The notes beneath the pieces are model-generated. The model did no database searches. It was not told where the DNA came from and saw only the letters and a list, made by a program, of their open reading frames with translations. The translations under genes and the position numbers were made by a program. Shown in pieces: positions 45,601-52,235 of a stretch of DNA of 64,000 nucleotides. Positions within the stretch are counted from its first letter, which is position 1. The number at the start of each line of letters is the position of its first letter. The DNA comes from Symsagittifera roscoffensis (lineage: Eukaryota > Xenacoelomorpha > Acoela > Convolutidae), in NCBI RefSeq assembly GCF_963678635.1, contig NC_087062.1, positions 56,745,970-56,809,969 on the forward strand, given 5' to 3'.

Positions 45601-48600
45601 GTAACTTGAAATTGTAATTGTAAAAACGGTTTTTGAAACCACCATATACATCATAATAAAATTTGTATGTGGTGGTATATGGGGAGACAAACTTGAAGAT
45701 AAACCGTACAAAGGTTCCTTAAATGACCTACCGTAGAATCCCCTTCCCAAGCATGTAATAATTCTGAAAAATAATTATGTATGAAACATGCATTACTTAC
45801 AAACGCTCAAATAAAATTGACCTTAATATTTTGAATGCGAGATTGCATCTGCATGCTATTAATTACCTATATTCATGCTTTAAGGCAATTTTCTTTGTTA
45901 ATACGGTTAATTTTGAAAGACTGCCGAAGTTAACTCCTGAAAATTTATACTTTCTCTCCCCTAAATCGATATTTTTTTTGGGGGGGGGGGCTGTTACGGA
46001 TGATCCAAAATGTCAGGTTTTTCAACTAAATGCACTGAGAAAAAAATGAGATATGTTTCTGATGCCCAGTGCTTTATTTACATTAGGTAGCTTGTACTAA
46101 TTCAAACTCCAATAATTTCTCATCAGCTTCTGTCTGTTGTATATACTACGCGATGATTAAAAAGTTAAGCGAACTGGTAACTTTTGAACCTTCACATTTT
46201 TGTACAAACATTTCACTGTGAAGTGGAACAACAAAAGTAAAATGAATGCATCCATAATAGTTAGTTAGAAAATTAAATTTTGTTTGAAGAAAGACCTCCC
46301 AGGCTTAATTAGTTTGTGATTTTCTTCGAAAAACGGAAAAATGGACTAAAAAGGAAACAGAAATTTATTAAATTGATTACATTTTTCGTATAATTGATTA
46401 TCCTTTCTGAGAGCAGAGGCACCTTAAATTGGTTTTTCAATCGATTTTTTTTTATATGCAATGCACTCTTGAAATTAGATGTAATGGATAAATCAATGAG
46501 ATATGTAAAACTTTATCAAGATATTTGGTTCAATTCGACCATTGGTTAGCTACCAGAAACAATCATCGGAGAGTGTTGAGTGATATATCATATTACAGTC
46601 GTGGTTTGAACGGCATTAAACTTTTTTTTAAAAATTCCCAGTATCGAGAAAAACCGGTTTGAAATTTATGCTTTTTCGTTTTATTCGACCGAATGAAACG
46701 AGCGATTAGAGATTATTTTAATGACTTAAAAGCTAACAACAGCTTAATTTAAAACGCAAACACTAAGTTTTAGTAGATTGAAGTTTGTTTTTTTTTTAAA
46801 GTTTTTTAGCGACTTTTTGGAATCAAACTCTTCCAAAGTTCAAAATACAACAAAAAAAAACGAAATTTTTTTTTTCAATTTGCTAAATTTACTATGAATG
46901 TCGAATATCCCTAATCTCTAGATTTTCGTTCAACTCTTTTTATTACACAACGCCTCAGGGATTTGACCCCCTGCCGACCCAGAGGGTCCCCCCTTTGGTA
47001 CTTTTTAAGACACCCATTTTTGGCCAACCGGCCTTAAATTTTTCTGAAGCCGCTTTTGGCGCCAATGTATACTAATTTTGAGGCGCCAAAAAACGCAATT
47101 TTTCGGTCAAAATTTTCCATAAAGTGCCTAAAAACGCCTTTTTTGGCCTGTTTTTTCAAAAGTTTGTCTGCTGCGCAGAAAATTTGGCCAAAACAGCGTC
47201 TTTTTAGTGCTTTACGAGAGCTCGGAAAATCAATTTGGTCGACCTAAAAAAAAGTTTGTCAAAATTTTTGAAAGTTTTTTGAAAATCCGTCCCCTCCCCC
47301 TCGAGAAAATCCTAGATCCACCCTTGCGTATGCTAAATGAACTTGCGTGGAAAAATCCAGCGACTTAAAAAGCCTCCGCACAATTTTTACAGAACAAAAC
47401 CTGACGCTAAAAAGAGAGCATAAAAGTTCAGAAAAAGATGTCGGATGTAGTTTTTTCACTTACCTGGTTGTGCAGTATCAACTGCGCTTGTTCAGATGAT
47501 GTGATATAGTTCTGGAGAGAATCGAGAGCCAGAAAACAAGATAATCCTTCCATGGCCCACAAATCATCCCACCAGTTGATTGAGAACGTGTTCAACGTAA
47601 GCTAAATTAAGCAAAAATATCATTTGAAAAATTATCAGAAACAAATTTAGAACAAAAATGAAGAAAAAAGTGTTTAATTTTATTTAAAAAGACTAAATGC
47701 GAACTAAAAGCGTTTATTGGAATGAGCAACTGACAGCAATGGTTCACCATTTCAACCAATAAATTGGCCAAGTTCCACGATTTTTTTCTCGCTCATCATT
47801 TGACAGGCCGGGAGGTTTGTTAAAAATTCAGGCTGTCAAGTAAATTTGCAATATAGGTTAAAATTATTTAATTTAATTTATTGAAATTGGTTAATCCTGC
47901 AATGGTTTAAGAAATGAAAAAGTTATGCATAGTTTTCTGTTTTCGAGTTTGGTTTTGAAGTGAGTTTGCCTCTTTGATTATGTAAGAAATGTGTAAATCA
48001 ATCACATTACTACAAAATAGTAGTTAGAGTATGTTGACAGCTCAAATTCTTTTAATGGTCAGATCTAGCCTCCTTCTGTACCTGTGACACGAGGGACCGG
48101 GCAATAGTGAATTCCAGATGCGGCGTCATCTGGGGAATAATGACCAGTCCCAGAGATATGAGGCCCTTTTCAGGAGCACAGCTGCTGTACACGAAGTCTA
48201 AAACACAGCTTGAATTCAGTTTGGATATAGTATGTTCAGGACCATTTATCAACGAAAGTTAAGACAATTTATCCACAAGAGAAGGGCCATTATTCGAGCT
48301 GTTTTGCTCTTTACGGAGAACCGCTGTTGCTCCACTGCTTAAAAATTATATGCAACTTTTTTGGCTGTCCTTCCGGGCTGGGTAATGGTGCCTCGCACTC
48401 AATCAACGAGCACGGACCATGGTGGGCCTCGAATATCCGACCTCTCGATTATAGACAGAGGTGTAGGCCAATTCACCGCCGCTACTTTTTTCTCTTTTTT
48501 ACGATATAAAGGAGCAACGTACAAGCTGTTTGTCTCTTCGGAAGGATAAGCGGTCTTTTATTACTGGTTATAAGATCTGCATGCGATTTTTTTGGTTTAG

Positions 48601-50675
48601 TAGTGGTAGTTCGTTCAGCCTCAAGCAACGTGAACGAATCATCATGCACGGATCAAAGACTTTAGAGGAATGTAAATAAAGATATTTTACAGGTGAAACC
48701 AACAGAGATGGTCAAATCATTTTACAATTACATTATTTTTTCACTTTAGAATGATTTATTTTTCCCTGTTCATCAACATCCGCCTGAATTCATATTTTGT
48801 TCAAAGTCCAGTAGAATCCAATGAACAAGTTTACCTAATTTGGAGTGTAGAAAAGGCACTTTGATGTTGGATTTGGAGACTAAATATTCTACAGTTGAAG
48901 TTGAGATGTCTAGGATGGTGTCTGCCACATAGGAGAGCGACTCCAAGTCTTCCCTGTAGTGTCTGTACTCTCTAACTTGGTCTGAAGATTCATTCAGCGC
49001 AATAATCTGCAAATATAACGGCTTACTCATTTTCATTTGAAACTTGCATTTGATAAACAGCAATAATTTTGTCTCGGCAATTTTTAATTGCTACAACTGC
49101 GATTCAACAAAATATCTACTCAATCCTAGTCACTCGAAAAAAACCGTTCTCATCAAGCGATATCATTTTAAAATTTGAATTAGGTTTGCTAACTGAGTAT
49201 ACTAATCAGTAGCGGATTTAGGGGGGAAGGGCGGGCGCTTCCCCCACCCCCCCCTTTGATCCCCTACCGACCCATTTTCAGATATCTCCGCCTCTCGAGA
49301 AGGCGGAGATATCTGAAAATGGGTTTGAAACTCCGCCTCTCGAGAAATTTCAAGATCCGCGCCTGATACTAATAAAGCTCAAAATTATCAATCAAATAAA
49401 AGCTCAAAATTACCATTCCTGGGTAGTTTATCTAAGATGAACAAATTACCTGTTGGTCTATATTTGTTCTTTCGAGGGATAATGGATCCCCCTGCAATAC
49501 ATATTTCTTGGAAGAATCCTGGGGGAATAAGGCCAGAGAGTAGAGATAAGCAGGTGCCTGAGGCGCCACTACAAAACTCCACAACTTTTTGCGCTCGTTT
49601 AGGTCCAGGACATAGCTCTGTTTCACTGGCATATTGGACACTGCGCCGAACTGTCGGTCGCACACGACGTGAAGAGAAAGGGAAGCTCGGAATGCTGGCT
49701 CGTCAAAGCAAGGGAAAACGTTGCGCGCGAAAGTGGGGAAGTTGTTCATGATGATCATCGGCCTAAAATAGCCCAATATTTTAATTGCTCTAAGGTGGGC
49801 CAATGGAGCACTGGGATTCTTATAACTTTCGTAGTAAGATGCGTAGTGAAGACATACAGGCCATACTATTTTTTTCGAATTTTTTTTAGAAAAGAGTCTT
49901 AAAAATTGATCAAAGTTTAACTTCTGAGCTCATTTTAGTTTCAATTCAAATTCAATTGCTGAAAGGAAGAAAACTTACGCTCTCAAATAACAAAGTTCAA
50001 AAAACATAAATGACTTTAAGTTTCAGAAAATTCTAAGAGGAAAGAAAAAAACCACATACCGATCCAGTTTTCTCTAATGGGCTTGGTTTTTGTCAAAGAA
50101 GGTTCAATTTTAAAATATTGGAAATCAAAAACCTCTAAAGACTAAGGTGATTTTCAACTTTTTCTTTAAAACTCGAAAAAGGAATTCTTCAAAAAAATTA
50201 ATAAATTTTTTTCGCTCTACATGAAGCTCATTGACACTTTTCCAACTAGCTGTTGCCTGTGTTATTCATTGTGGTTACCTATGATTAATCAAAGATCTAT
50301 AGCATTACAGAGCTAATGTTTGATTGAGATTTTGAAAACTTTTTTGCCTTCTGCTTCTTATTATAATTATTTCCTTGATTACTTATGTTAACTTATTTGT
50401 ATAATAAAAGTATACAAAGCCAACTTTTACCTTTTAATATTGTCTCCGTCATCGAACCAGCTAAGGTACAGACCCTCTTTAGATTTGGAATTCAACTGAC
50501 TCTCGAATTCGAAGTTGATGGCATATCTCTCATTGACAGTCAAATGGGACTCCATGATGACCACCAGCAGCTCCTCCGAGGGCTCTCCTCTCACCCTGCT
50601 GCAGGAGACTATGGCAAGAGGCAGGTTGAGGGCTGCCACTACCCGGATGAAGGAGGGGTCTGCTCGGAATGTCAG
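20722..50675 (-). CDS. Inactive M1 aminopeptidase homologue (APN/ERAP-like), 15 exons, both ends incomplete
   Basis: Fifteen GT-AG exons join in phase with no stop, giving about 834 residues. The order matches an M1 peptidase: N-terminal beta domain ending EGLYLSWFDD, then VFPCFDEPAFRASL and VSNMPV, catalytic domain, beta sandwich and alpha-helical ERAP1_C domain (CYFGNEKCLT, IRWSEMYDL). Zinc and substrate motifs are lost: GAMEN reads CAPEK and HExxH reads RSLVS, while WWDDLWAMEG keeps the third-ligand Glu and IDYVQPG keeps the position of the catalytic Tyr. Intact splicing and frame argue for a functional, non-catalytic protein, perhaps a binding or decoy factor; that role is inference. The N-terminal exon (signal or anchor) was not found above 50,675. 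The C-terminal end is beyond the 200-N gap. Introns carry LINEs and MITEs. Confidence 0.88.
21640..21975 (+). repeat. 540-bp repeat, body fragment
   Basis: Contains the diagnostic body blocks AGCCATTTTTGACGG, TTATGGGGTTTAAG, ATTAACGCGCGATATATTT and CCGTCTTAGAAATC without the hairpin terminus. Diverged. Confidence 0.65.
21976..23770. other. No gene recognised (intron of M1 homologue)
   Basis: Non-coding AT-rich intronic sequence between the repeat fragment and LINE 2; no domain-bearing ORF. Confidence 0.5.
23936..24690 (+). pseudogene. LINE 2 ORF1 (RRM-like), broken
   Basis: Begins MSGSEQSDTDKK and stops at about 24,043. The main body is open from 24,141 to 24,572 and has a coiled-coil-prone start (IETKVDALTNDVFTLK), then QIRIDGIHES, ITAFPQHLGE and TRTMIVEFPSVWIARKILSK: the domain order of a LINE ORF1 RNA-binding protein. 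The tail IKRKELIQHN ... LYHNNELVP is in another frame. Confidence 0.7.
24740..27561 (+). pseudogene. LINE 2 ORF2 (endonuclease-RT), broken
   Basis: Pieces in order: LTETWLNSDF; IEIHTASSAHC and CLIYNPPSQSS; EPSHVDGNLLDVILSS and YSDHFGVFFSF (endonuclease, 24,924-25,658); PSFWKCAFITPIFESG and ENYRPISILPKLS (26,031-26,273); HFDFRKAFDSVPHN near 26,400; SGVPQGSVLGPLLF and LFADDCKLTS, the catalytic box (26,473-27,063); then METFHKMALRWI onward. At least four frame changes, so not functional. Confidence 0.75.
27589..27664. repeat. (AGT)n microsatellite, LINE 2 3' tail
   Basis: About 25 perfect AGT units directly after the LINE 2 3' UTR; probably generated by the element's 3' end during target-primed reverse transcription. 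Confidence 0.95.
27665..28728. other. No gene recognised (intron of M1 homologue)
   Basis: AT-rich, no domain-bearing ORF. Confidence 0.5.
28729..29046 (-). repeat. 540-bp repeat, internally deleted, minus strand
   Basis: Starts AAGACTGCTCGTATATCAAA with GTTCCGACTGCGCTTTAAGG, passes the CCCCACACACGCTATGTA block and ends GAAAGTCGGAACAACAA. The middle (CGCGCGATATATT region) is missing. Confidence 0.65.
29047..30264. other. No gene recognised (intron of M1 homologue)
   Basis: AT-rich; short ORFs only. Confidence 0.5.
30265..30801 (+). mobile_element. Full copy of 540-bp hairpin-ended repeat
   Basis: Reference copy. It begins GTTCCGACTTTCGATACGAA, has a body with TTTGTGCTCGGGGTGG, AGCCATTTTTGACGG, TTAACGCGCGATATATTTCG and CGTAAGCGGAGAGTTAATCC, and ends AAAAGGCAGTCGGAACATTC followed by the perfect hairpin CAGGGCTTCGCCCTG and ATACGAGCAGTCTTGTT. 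No ORF, no tRNA head, no long TIR: an uncharacterised non-autonomous element. Confidence 0.8.
31109..31243 (-). CDS. M1 homologue exon (CYFGNEKCLT)
   Basis: 135 nt, AATTTTAG acceptor, AAAA/GTGAGT donor. TINHACYFGNEKCLTRTNSV is a clear match to the A-C-x-x-G-x-x-x-C-L motif (disulphide) of ERAP1_C domains. Confidence 0.9.
31330..31400 (-). CDS. M1 homologue small exon
   Basis: 71 nt, GATTTGCAG acceptor, ATCC/GTGAGT donor. FGDIWSSIYETECEPSLLN matches the Y-x-x-L-x-x-I-Y helix before the conserved Cys-containing helix. Confidence 0.8.
31485..31629 (-). CDS. M1 homologue exon (ERAP1_C domain)
   Basis: 145 nt, TTCCGTAG acceptor, CAAG/GTAAAT donor. NASPASALLDLIQYAGNET then PYFLK corresponds to the A-L-x-L-x-x-Y-L-x-x-E helices of the C-terminal domain. 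Confidence 0.85.
31770..31825 (-). CDS. M1 homologue small exon
   Basis: 56 nt, TTTTTTAG acceptor, CAA/GTTAGT donor. KIPEVERYSLIRGYFTLL matches the I-x-x-x-x-R-x-x-L-I-D-D-A helix start. It is in phase with both neighbours. Confidence 0.8.
31860..31970 (-). other. Open stretch between M1 exons, not included
   Basis: The frame reads RPVLFCIAFTIFRPEVF and follows a CTAG acceptor, but it is out of phase with both flanking exons, which join directly in phase without it. It may be an unused exon or chance. Confidence 0.3.
32063..32286 (-). CDS. M1 homologue exon (NIAWFLPMYD)
   Basis: 224 nt, TTTTTCAG acceptor, GTAAGT donor. ANIAWFLPMYDSNLIQKV aligns with N-x-x-x-G-Y-Y-R-V-x-Y-D-x-x-x-W, the junction into the C-terminal helical domain. 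The Ser/Thr-rich stretch before it (QLQSTSSTEST) is an insertion relative to typical aminopeptidases. Confidence 0.85.
32555..32832 (-). CDS. M1 homologue exon (beta-sandwich domain)
   Basis: 278 nt. LPWLYASTFPILKLSFDENR aligns with W-T-x-Q-x-G-Y-P-V-x-x-V, and KAYSWNFKTTVMFG with Y-x-W-x-I-P-x-T. The acceptor that restores phase is CTGAG before AGACTC (32,832); a more pyrimidine-rich TTTTAG lies 8 bases upstream but is out of phase. Donor AAAG/GTAATG. Confidence 0.8.
34306..34842 (-). mobile_element. Full copy of 540-bp hairpin-ended repeat, minus strand
   Basis: Inverted copy: starts ACAAGACTGCTCGCATCAGG with the hairpin CAGGGCGAAGCCCTG and ends near TTCGTATCGAAATCCAGAAC. Same blocks as the 30,265 copy. 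Confidence 0.8.
34860..35107 (+). repeat. 540-bp repeat, diverged 3' part
   Basis: AATATATTTCGTGCTATTAA and TAATCCGTATCAAATTG blocks, ending GAGCAGTCTTG, with the hairpin mutated. Confidence 0.6.
35434..35537 (-). CDS. M1 homologue exon following a 48-nt intron
   Basis: 104 nt, AATTCTCAG acceptor, GTCA/GTAAGT donor. FKYLKTRQKLCSSL fits the usual Y-x-N-A-x-T-x-D-L-W-x-x-L helix. The preceding intron (35,538-35,585) is only 48 nt and contains no stop in frame, so retention would add 16 residues. Confidence 0.75.
35586..35726 (-). CDS. M1 homologue exon (FxxSVNIKNYL helix)
   Basis: 141 nt, 47 codons, TTGTTCAG acceptor, CTG/GTAAGT donor. LSIDYVQPGLALDCVEMM aligns with I-S-Y-S-K-G-A-S-V-L-R-M-L (Tyr retained, KGA not), then NPFQASVNIKNYLMDMQL with F-x-x-G-L-x-x-Y-L. 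Confidence 0.85.
36258..36416. mobile_element. 159-bp inverted-repeat MITE with GTAAGCAGACAAATAC tips
   Basis: The left end AGACAACAGCGTATTCATAC then GTAAGCAGACAAATAC (twice) matches the inverse of the right end (GTATTTGTCTGCTTAC ... GAATACACAGTTGTCT) over about 40 bp. The repeated motif inside the TIR resembles the MULE-like MITEs at 3.6 and 4.7 kb. I did not find a convincing target duplication. Confidence 0.6.
36427..36936 (-). repeat. 540-bp repeat, diverged copy, minus strand
   Basis: Begins GACTGTTCGTATCAGAGCG, passes TCCTCCACATGCTATGTT and ends GAGAGTCGAAACAACAAG. Immediately followed at 36,938 by the first 40 bases of another minus-strand copy (AAGACTGCTTATATCAGGG). Confidence 0.55.
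37096..37622 (+). mobile_element. Full copy of 540-bp hairpin-ended repeat
   Basis: Same start (GTTCCGACTTTCGATACGAA) and same hairpin end (CAGGGCTTCGCCCTG then ATACGAGCAGTCTTGTT) as the 30,265 copy; very similar throughout. Confidence 0.8.
37623..38829. other. No gene recognised (intron of M1 homologue)
   Basis: AT-rich. Contains a triple AAGTTAGCCAAAA-type repeat at about 38,128-38,183, origin unknown. Confidence 0.5.
38830..39012 (-). CDS. M1 homologue exon
   Basis: 183 nt, 61 codons, acceptor TTTCAAAG, donor AAG/GTCAGT; phase 0 both sides. ERGLSLSLSVFHDSSIAEMN occupies the place of the D-A-L-x-S-S-H-P-I-x-V-x-V ... E-I segment but is strongly diverged. Intron sizes on either side are 8.5 kb and 3.1 kb. 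Confidence 0.75.
40368..40698. mobile_element. hAT-like MITE (CAGGGGCGGATTTAGG ends)
   Basis: Left terminus CAGGGGCGGATTTAGG; right terminus, inverted, CAGGAGGGATCTAAGG. Internal C- and G-rich halves pair imperfectly. Non-coding. Confidence 0.65.
41545..41844. mobile_element. hAT-like MITE, paralogue in duplicated block
   Basis: Left terminus CAGGAGCGGATTTAGG; right terminus inverse CAGGAGGGAATTAGG. It occupies the same relative place as the 40,368 copy, so the two descend from one insertion. Confidence 0.65.
42538..42963 (+). repeat. 540-bp repeat, internally deleted
   Basis: TTGTTCTGAATTTCGTAACA start, all body blocks, and the end GCAGTCGGAACATTCAGGGC with hairpin arm change GCTCTG (CAGGGCTTCGCTCTG). 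About 100 bases before the tail are missing. Confidence 0.7.
43050..43412 (+). repeat. 540-bp repeat, 3' two thirds
   Basis: Begins in the body (TTATGAGCGTTTAAAC) and ends GCAGTCGGAACATTCAAGGC with the hairpin and GAGCAGTTGTTC. Directly downstream of the previous copy, so a tandem arrangement. Confidence 0.65.
43413..46940. other. No gene recognised (large intron of M1 homologue)
   Basis: AT-rich intronic DNA. The stretch 44,690-45,060 is enriched in ATCGATT/AATCGAT motifs; otherwise featureless. Confidence 0.5.
46948..47326. repeat. hAT-like element, partial
   Basis: Contains CTCAGGGATTTGACCCCCTG, GACCCAGAGGGTCCC and GGCGCCAATGTATACTAATT, and ends CTCGAGAAAATCCTAGATCC, as in the other copies. 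The left terminus is eroded. Confidence 0.6.
47464..47601 (-). CDS. M1 homologue exon (WWDDLWAMEG)
   Basis: 138 nt, exactly 46 codons, acceptor AATTTAG, donor CAG/GTAAGTG. FSINWWDDLWAMEGLSCF aligns residue by residue with the active-enzyme W-W-N-D-L-W-L-N-E-G-F segment; the Glu normally third in zinc binding is retained. Confidence 0.9.
48082..48197 (-). CDS. M1 homologue exon with degenerate GAMEN and HExxH
   Basis: 116 nt, TTTTAG acceptor, CACAG/GTACAG donor. DFVYSSCAPEKGLISLG aligns with D-F-x-A-G-A-M-E-N-W-G-L; CAPEK replaces GAMEN. LEFTIARSLVSQ aligns with the HELAHQ helix but carries RSLVSQ, so both His ligands and the catalytic Glu are missing. The loop between the motifs is shortened. 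Confidence 0.85.
48255..48485 (-). mobile_element. tRNA-derived SINE, minus strand
   Basis: Reverse copy of the SINE at 1,243: GAGAGGTCGGATATTCGAGG, CCCACCATGGTCCGTGCTCG, a GCAACAGCGGTTCTCCGT block and the tail CTTGTGGATAAATTG. It lies in the intron just upstream of the M1 exon at 48,082-48,197. Confidence 0.75.
48835..49006 (-). CDS. M1 homologue exon (start of catalytic domain)
   Basis: 172 nt, TTTGCAG acceptor, GTAAAC donor. ILDISTSTVEYLVSKSNIKV corresponds to the helix before the P-L-P-K-L-D strand of aminopeptidase N. It ends in phase 1, splitting the Asp codon of the KLD motif. Confidence 0.85.
49207..49364. mobile_element. hAT-like MITE with perfect 8-bp target duplication
   Basis: Termini CAGTAGCGGATTTAGG and, inverted, CAGGCGCGGATCTTG. 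Flanked on both sides by ATACTAAT (49,199-49,206 and 49,365-49,372), the 8-bp duplication typical of hAT transposases. It contains a perfect 23-bp inverted repeat (49,270-49,292 and 49,302-49,324). It lies in an M1 intron. Confidence 0.8.
49270..49324. repeat. Perfect 23-bp palindromic hairpin
   Basis: Arms ACCCATTTTCAGATATCTCC... and their exact complement are separated by a 9-base loop, TCTCGAGAA. The intron RNA would fold into a long perfect hairpin. Confidence 0.9.
49450..49762 (-). CDS. M1 homologue exon (PCFDEPAFRA)
   Basis: 313 nt, acceptor TATTTTAG, donor CAACAG/GTAATT. RNVFPCFDEPAFRASLSLHV and AVSNMPV are near-canonical M1 sequence, the strongest family evidence in the gene. Phase 2 in, phase 0 out. 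Confidence 0.9.
50431..50675 (-). CDS. M1 homologue, first visible exon (N-terminal beta domain)
   Basis: 245 nt between a GTGTTCCAG acceptor and an AAAAG/GTAAAAG donor. It encodes strands of the M1 N-terminal domain, with LTVNERYAINFEFES and KEGLYLSWFDDG matching the usual Y-x-I-x-F-x-G ... GlYxSxY pattern. It starts in phase 0, so at least one upstream exon must exist. Confidence 0.85.
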
Positions 50676-51964
50676 CTGGAACACCAAGAAAATACACAAA
50701 TCAAAACATTTTCTAGTATAAAGCCCATTACTTTTGTTACAAGTAAACTTTCTTTTGCAGCATGTTAAGTAAGCCAAGGGTGGGTTGAATTTACATGTTT
50801 GAATGGAATGAGAAGACGAAGAAGCAGAAGAATAAATTCATTAAAAAGTGCATATCAATCAATTAATGTTCTCTACCTATCAAAGAACCATTGGAAAGAG
50901 TAGGTAACAAACTCAGCTGATCTTCCTAACAAAAAGACCTTGAAACTCAGTGAATTTTTGTGAACTACAAAAATGGAAAAAAGTATTTTTAAACACATAT
51001 TAGCCCTTTTTCAACGACCATCATGACTCGGTTCAGTTGTTAGAGTGACGTCATATGGGTTAAAATAACGACAAAAATCCTCTGTTTAGGTCAACAATAA
51101 CGGAATACTTTTGCCTTGTTTTCTGATGAAGCACTATTCTTGGTAGAATTGGAGACATATTTGTAAGCCATTAATGTCACAGGTTCAGATATGCTTTTTT
51201 CGGCAGGCTCCTCAAAATCAGTTTATATGTGGAACATTAAGTTATTTCTAAGACTGGTCGGTCAAAAATAGATGTGAAACAGCGCTAAGACTCTTTTTTT
51301 GGCAATGACTTCGAATTCTGCTTCAATGATCCTAATTTATTTTTGCTCGTAGGGATGGGAGATAACTATGGCGTAGGGCCTGTTTTTTTGTCCGATTTTG
51401 ACTACCTCAAACAATGCTCGTTATGACGTCAAAGTCTTTTCAGCTTTGATTGTCTTTTTCTCGAGAAAAATTGGTCTACATTTTTTTCAGAATAAATTAC
51501 GAGAAGGCTGACAGAAAAATTTTTCTAGTACAGTTTTATTCCTAAATTAGCTACCAATTAGACATTCGTCTTTTTACCGTATTCAATCGCCTTTTTAGAA
51601 AAACATAACATAACTTTTGACTTTTTTCATATTTTTTAAAAAATTTGTTGCAATTTTTTTCAAGCAGTGTAGTAGGACCATTCCGTACCGTAACCCGATG
51701 AACAGTAACTGGATTTTTTTCTCTTTGCAAAATTTAGCTTTGAAAATAATAAACATCGCGACCTCGAACGGGGCAAGAAATGTTAGAGAGAGTTCAACCA
51801 TATTTGCTAACTATGTTTAGATCAGACCAGCTTTGTTAGTAAATAAATTATCATCAGCTCTTTTCAATACTTCTATATATGACCAGGAAGGTCAAACTTT
51901 GTATCTCTTCAGAAACAAAAACGATTCTATCAAAATTTCTGCGGCTCGTTGAAATTTACTGAAA
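50676..51964. promoter_or_regulatory. Divergent intergenic region between two peptidase homologues
   Basis: The M1 homologue's first visible exon (minus) and the serine protease homologue's ATG (plus) are 1.29 kb apart, head to head. The missing M1 first exon and both promoters probably lie here, but I see no convincing TATA or initiator arrangement and no exon with a signal sequence. Confidence 0.35.
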
Positions 51965-52235
51965 ATGAATTTGAAAACTTATTCGATACAAATGATTTTT
52001 GTATGTCATGTGGTAACAAATTCAGTTTCAATTCCGATTGAGACTAAGAACAGCAACAACACTTTGAATTTTTCCCCTATATCAGCAATTATCAAGGGCC
52101 ATAAAAGTCCAATGAGGCCATTCTATGTGCAAGTTTACAATTTTCGTGACTTTTCTACTCATGAGACATGTGGAGGTGCACTTATCAGACCAGACTGGGT
52201 TTTAACTATAGCTGAATGCATCTGCGGCACGAAAA
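51965..52235 (+). CDS. Serine protease homologue exon 1
   Basis: 271 nt from ATG to AAAA/GTAAGT. Signal-like N-terminus, then SAIIKGHKSPMRPFYVQV (mature N-terminus region) and CGGALIRPDWVLTIAEC. The Cys42-Cys58 pair is kept, but the catalytic His position is Glu. Confidence 0.85.

Noticed and set aside
48327-48549. Plus ORFs around 48.3-48.5 kb
   Set aside because: They lie in the reverse-oriented SINE; no protein family.
49437-49902. Plus-strand ORFs of 77-104 codons
   Set aside because: Antisense to the PCFDEPAF exon of the M1 homologue; no domain of their own.
50385-50768. 127-codon plus-strand ORF
   Set aside because: Antisense to the first visible M1 exon; composition effect of GC-rich exon.
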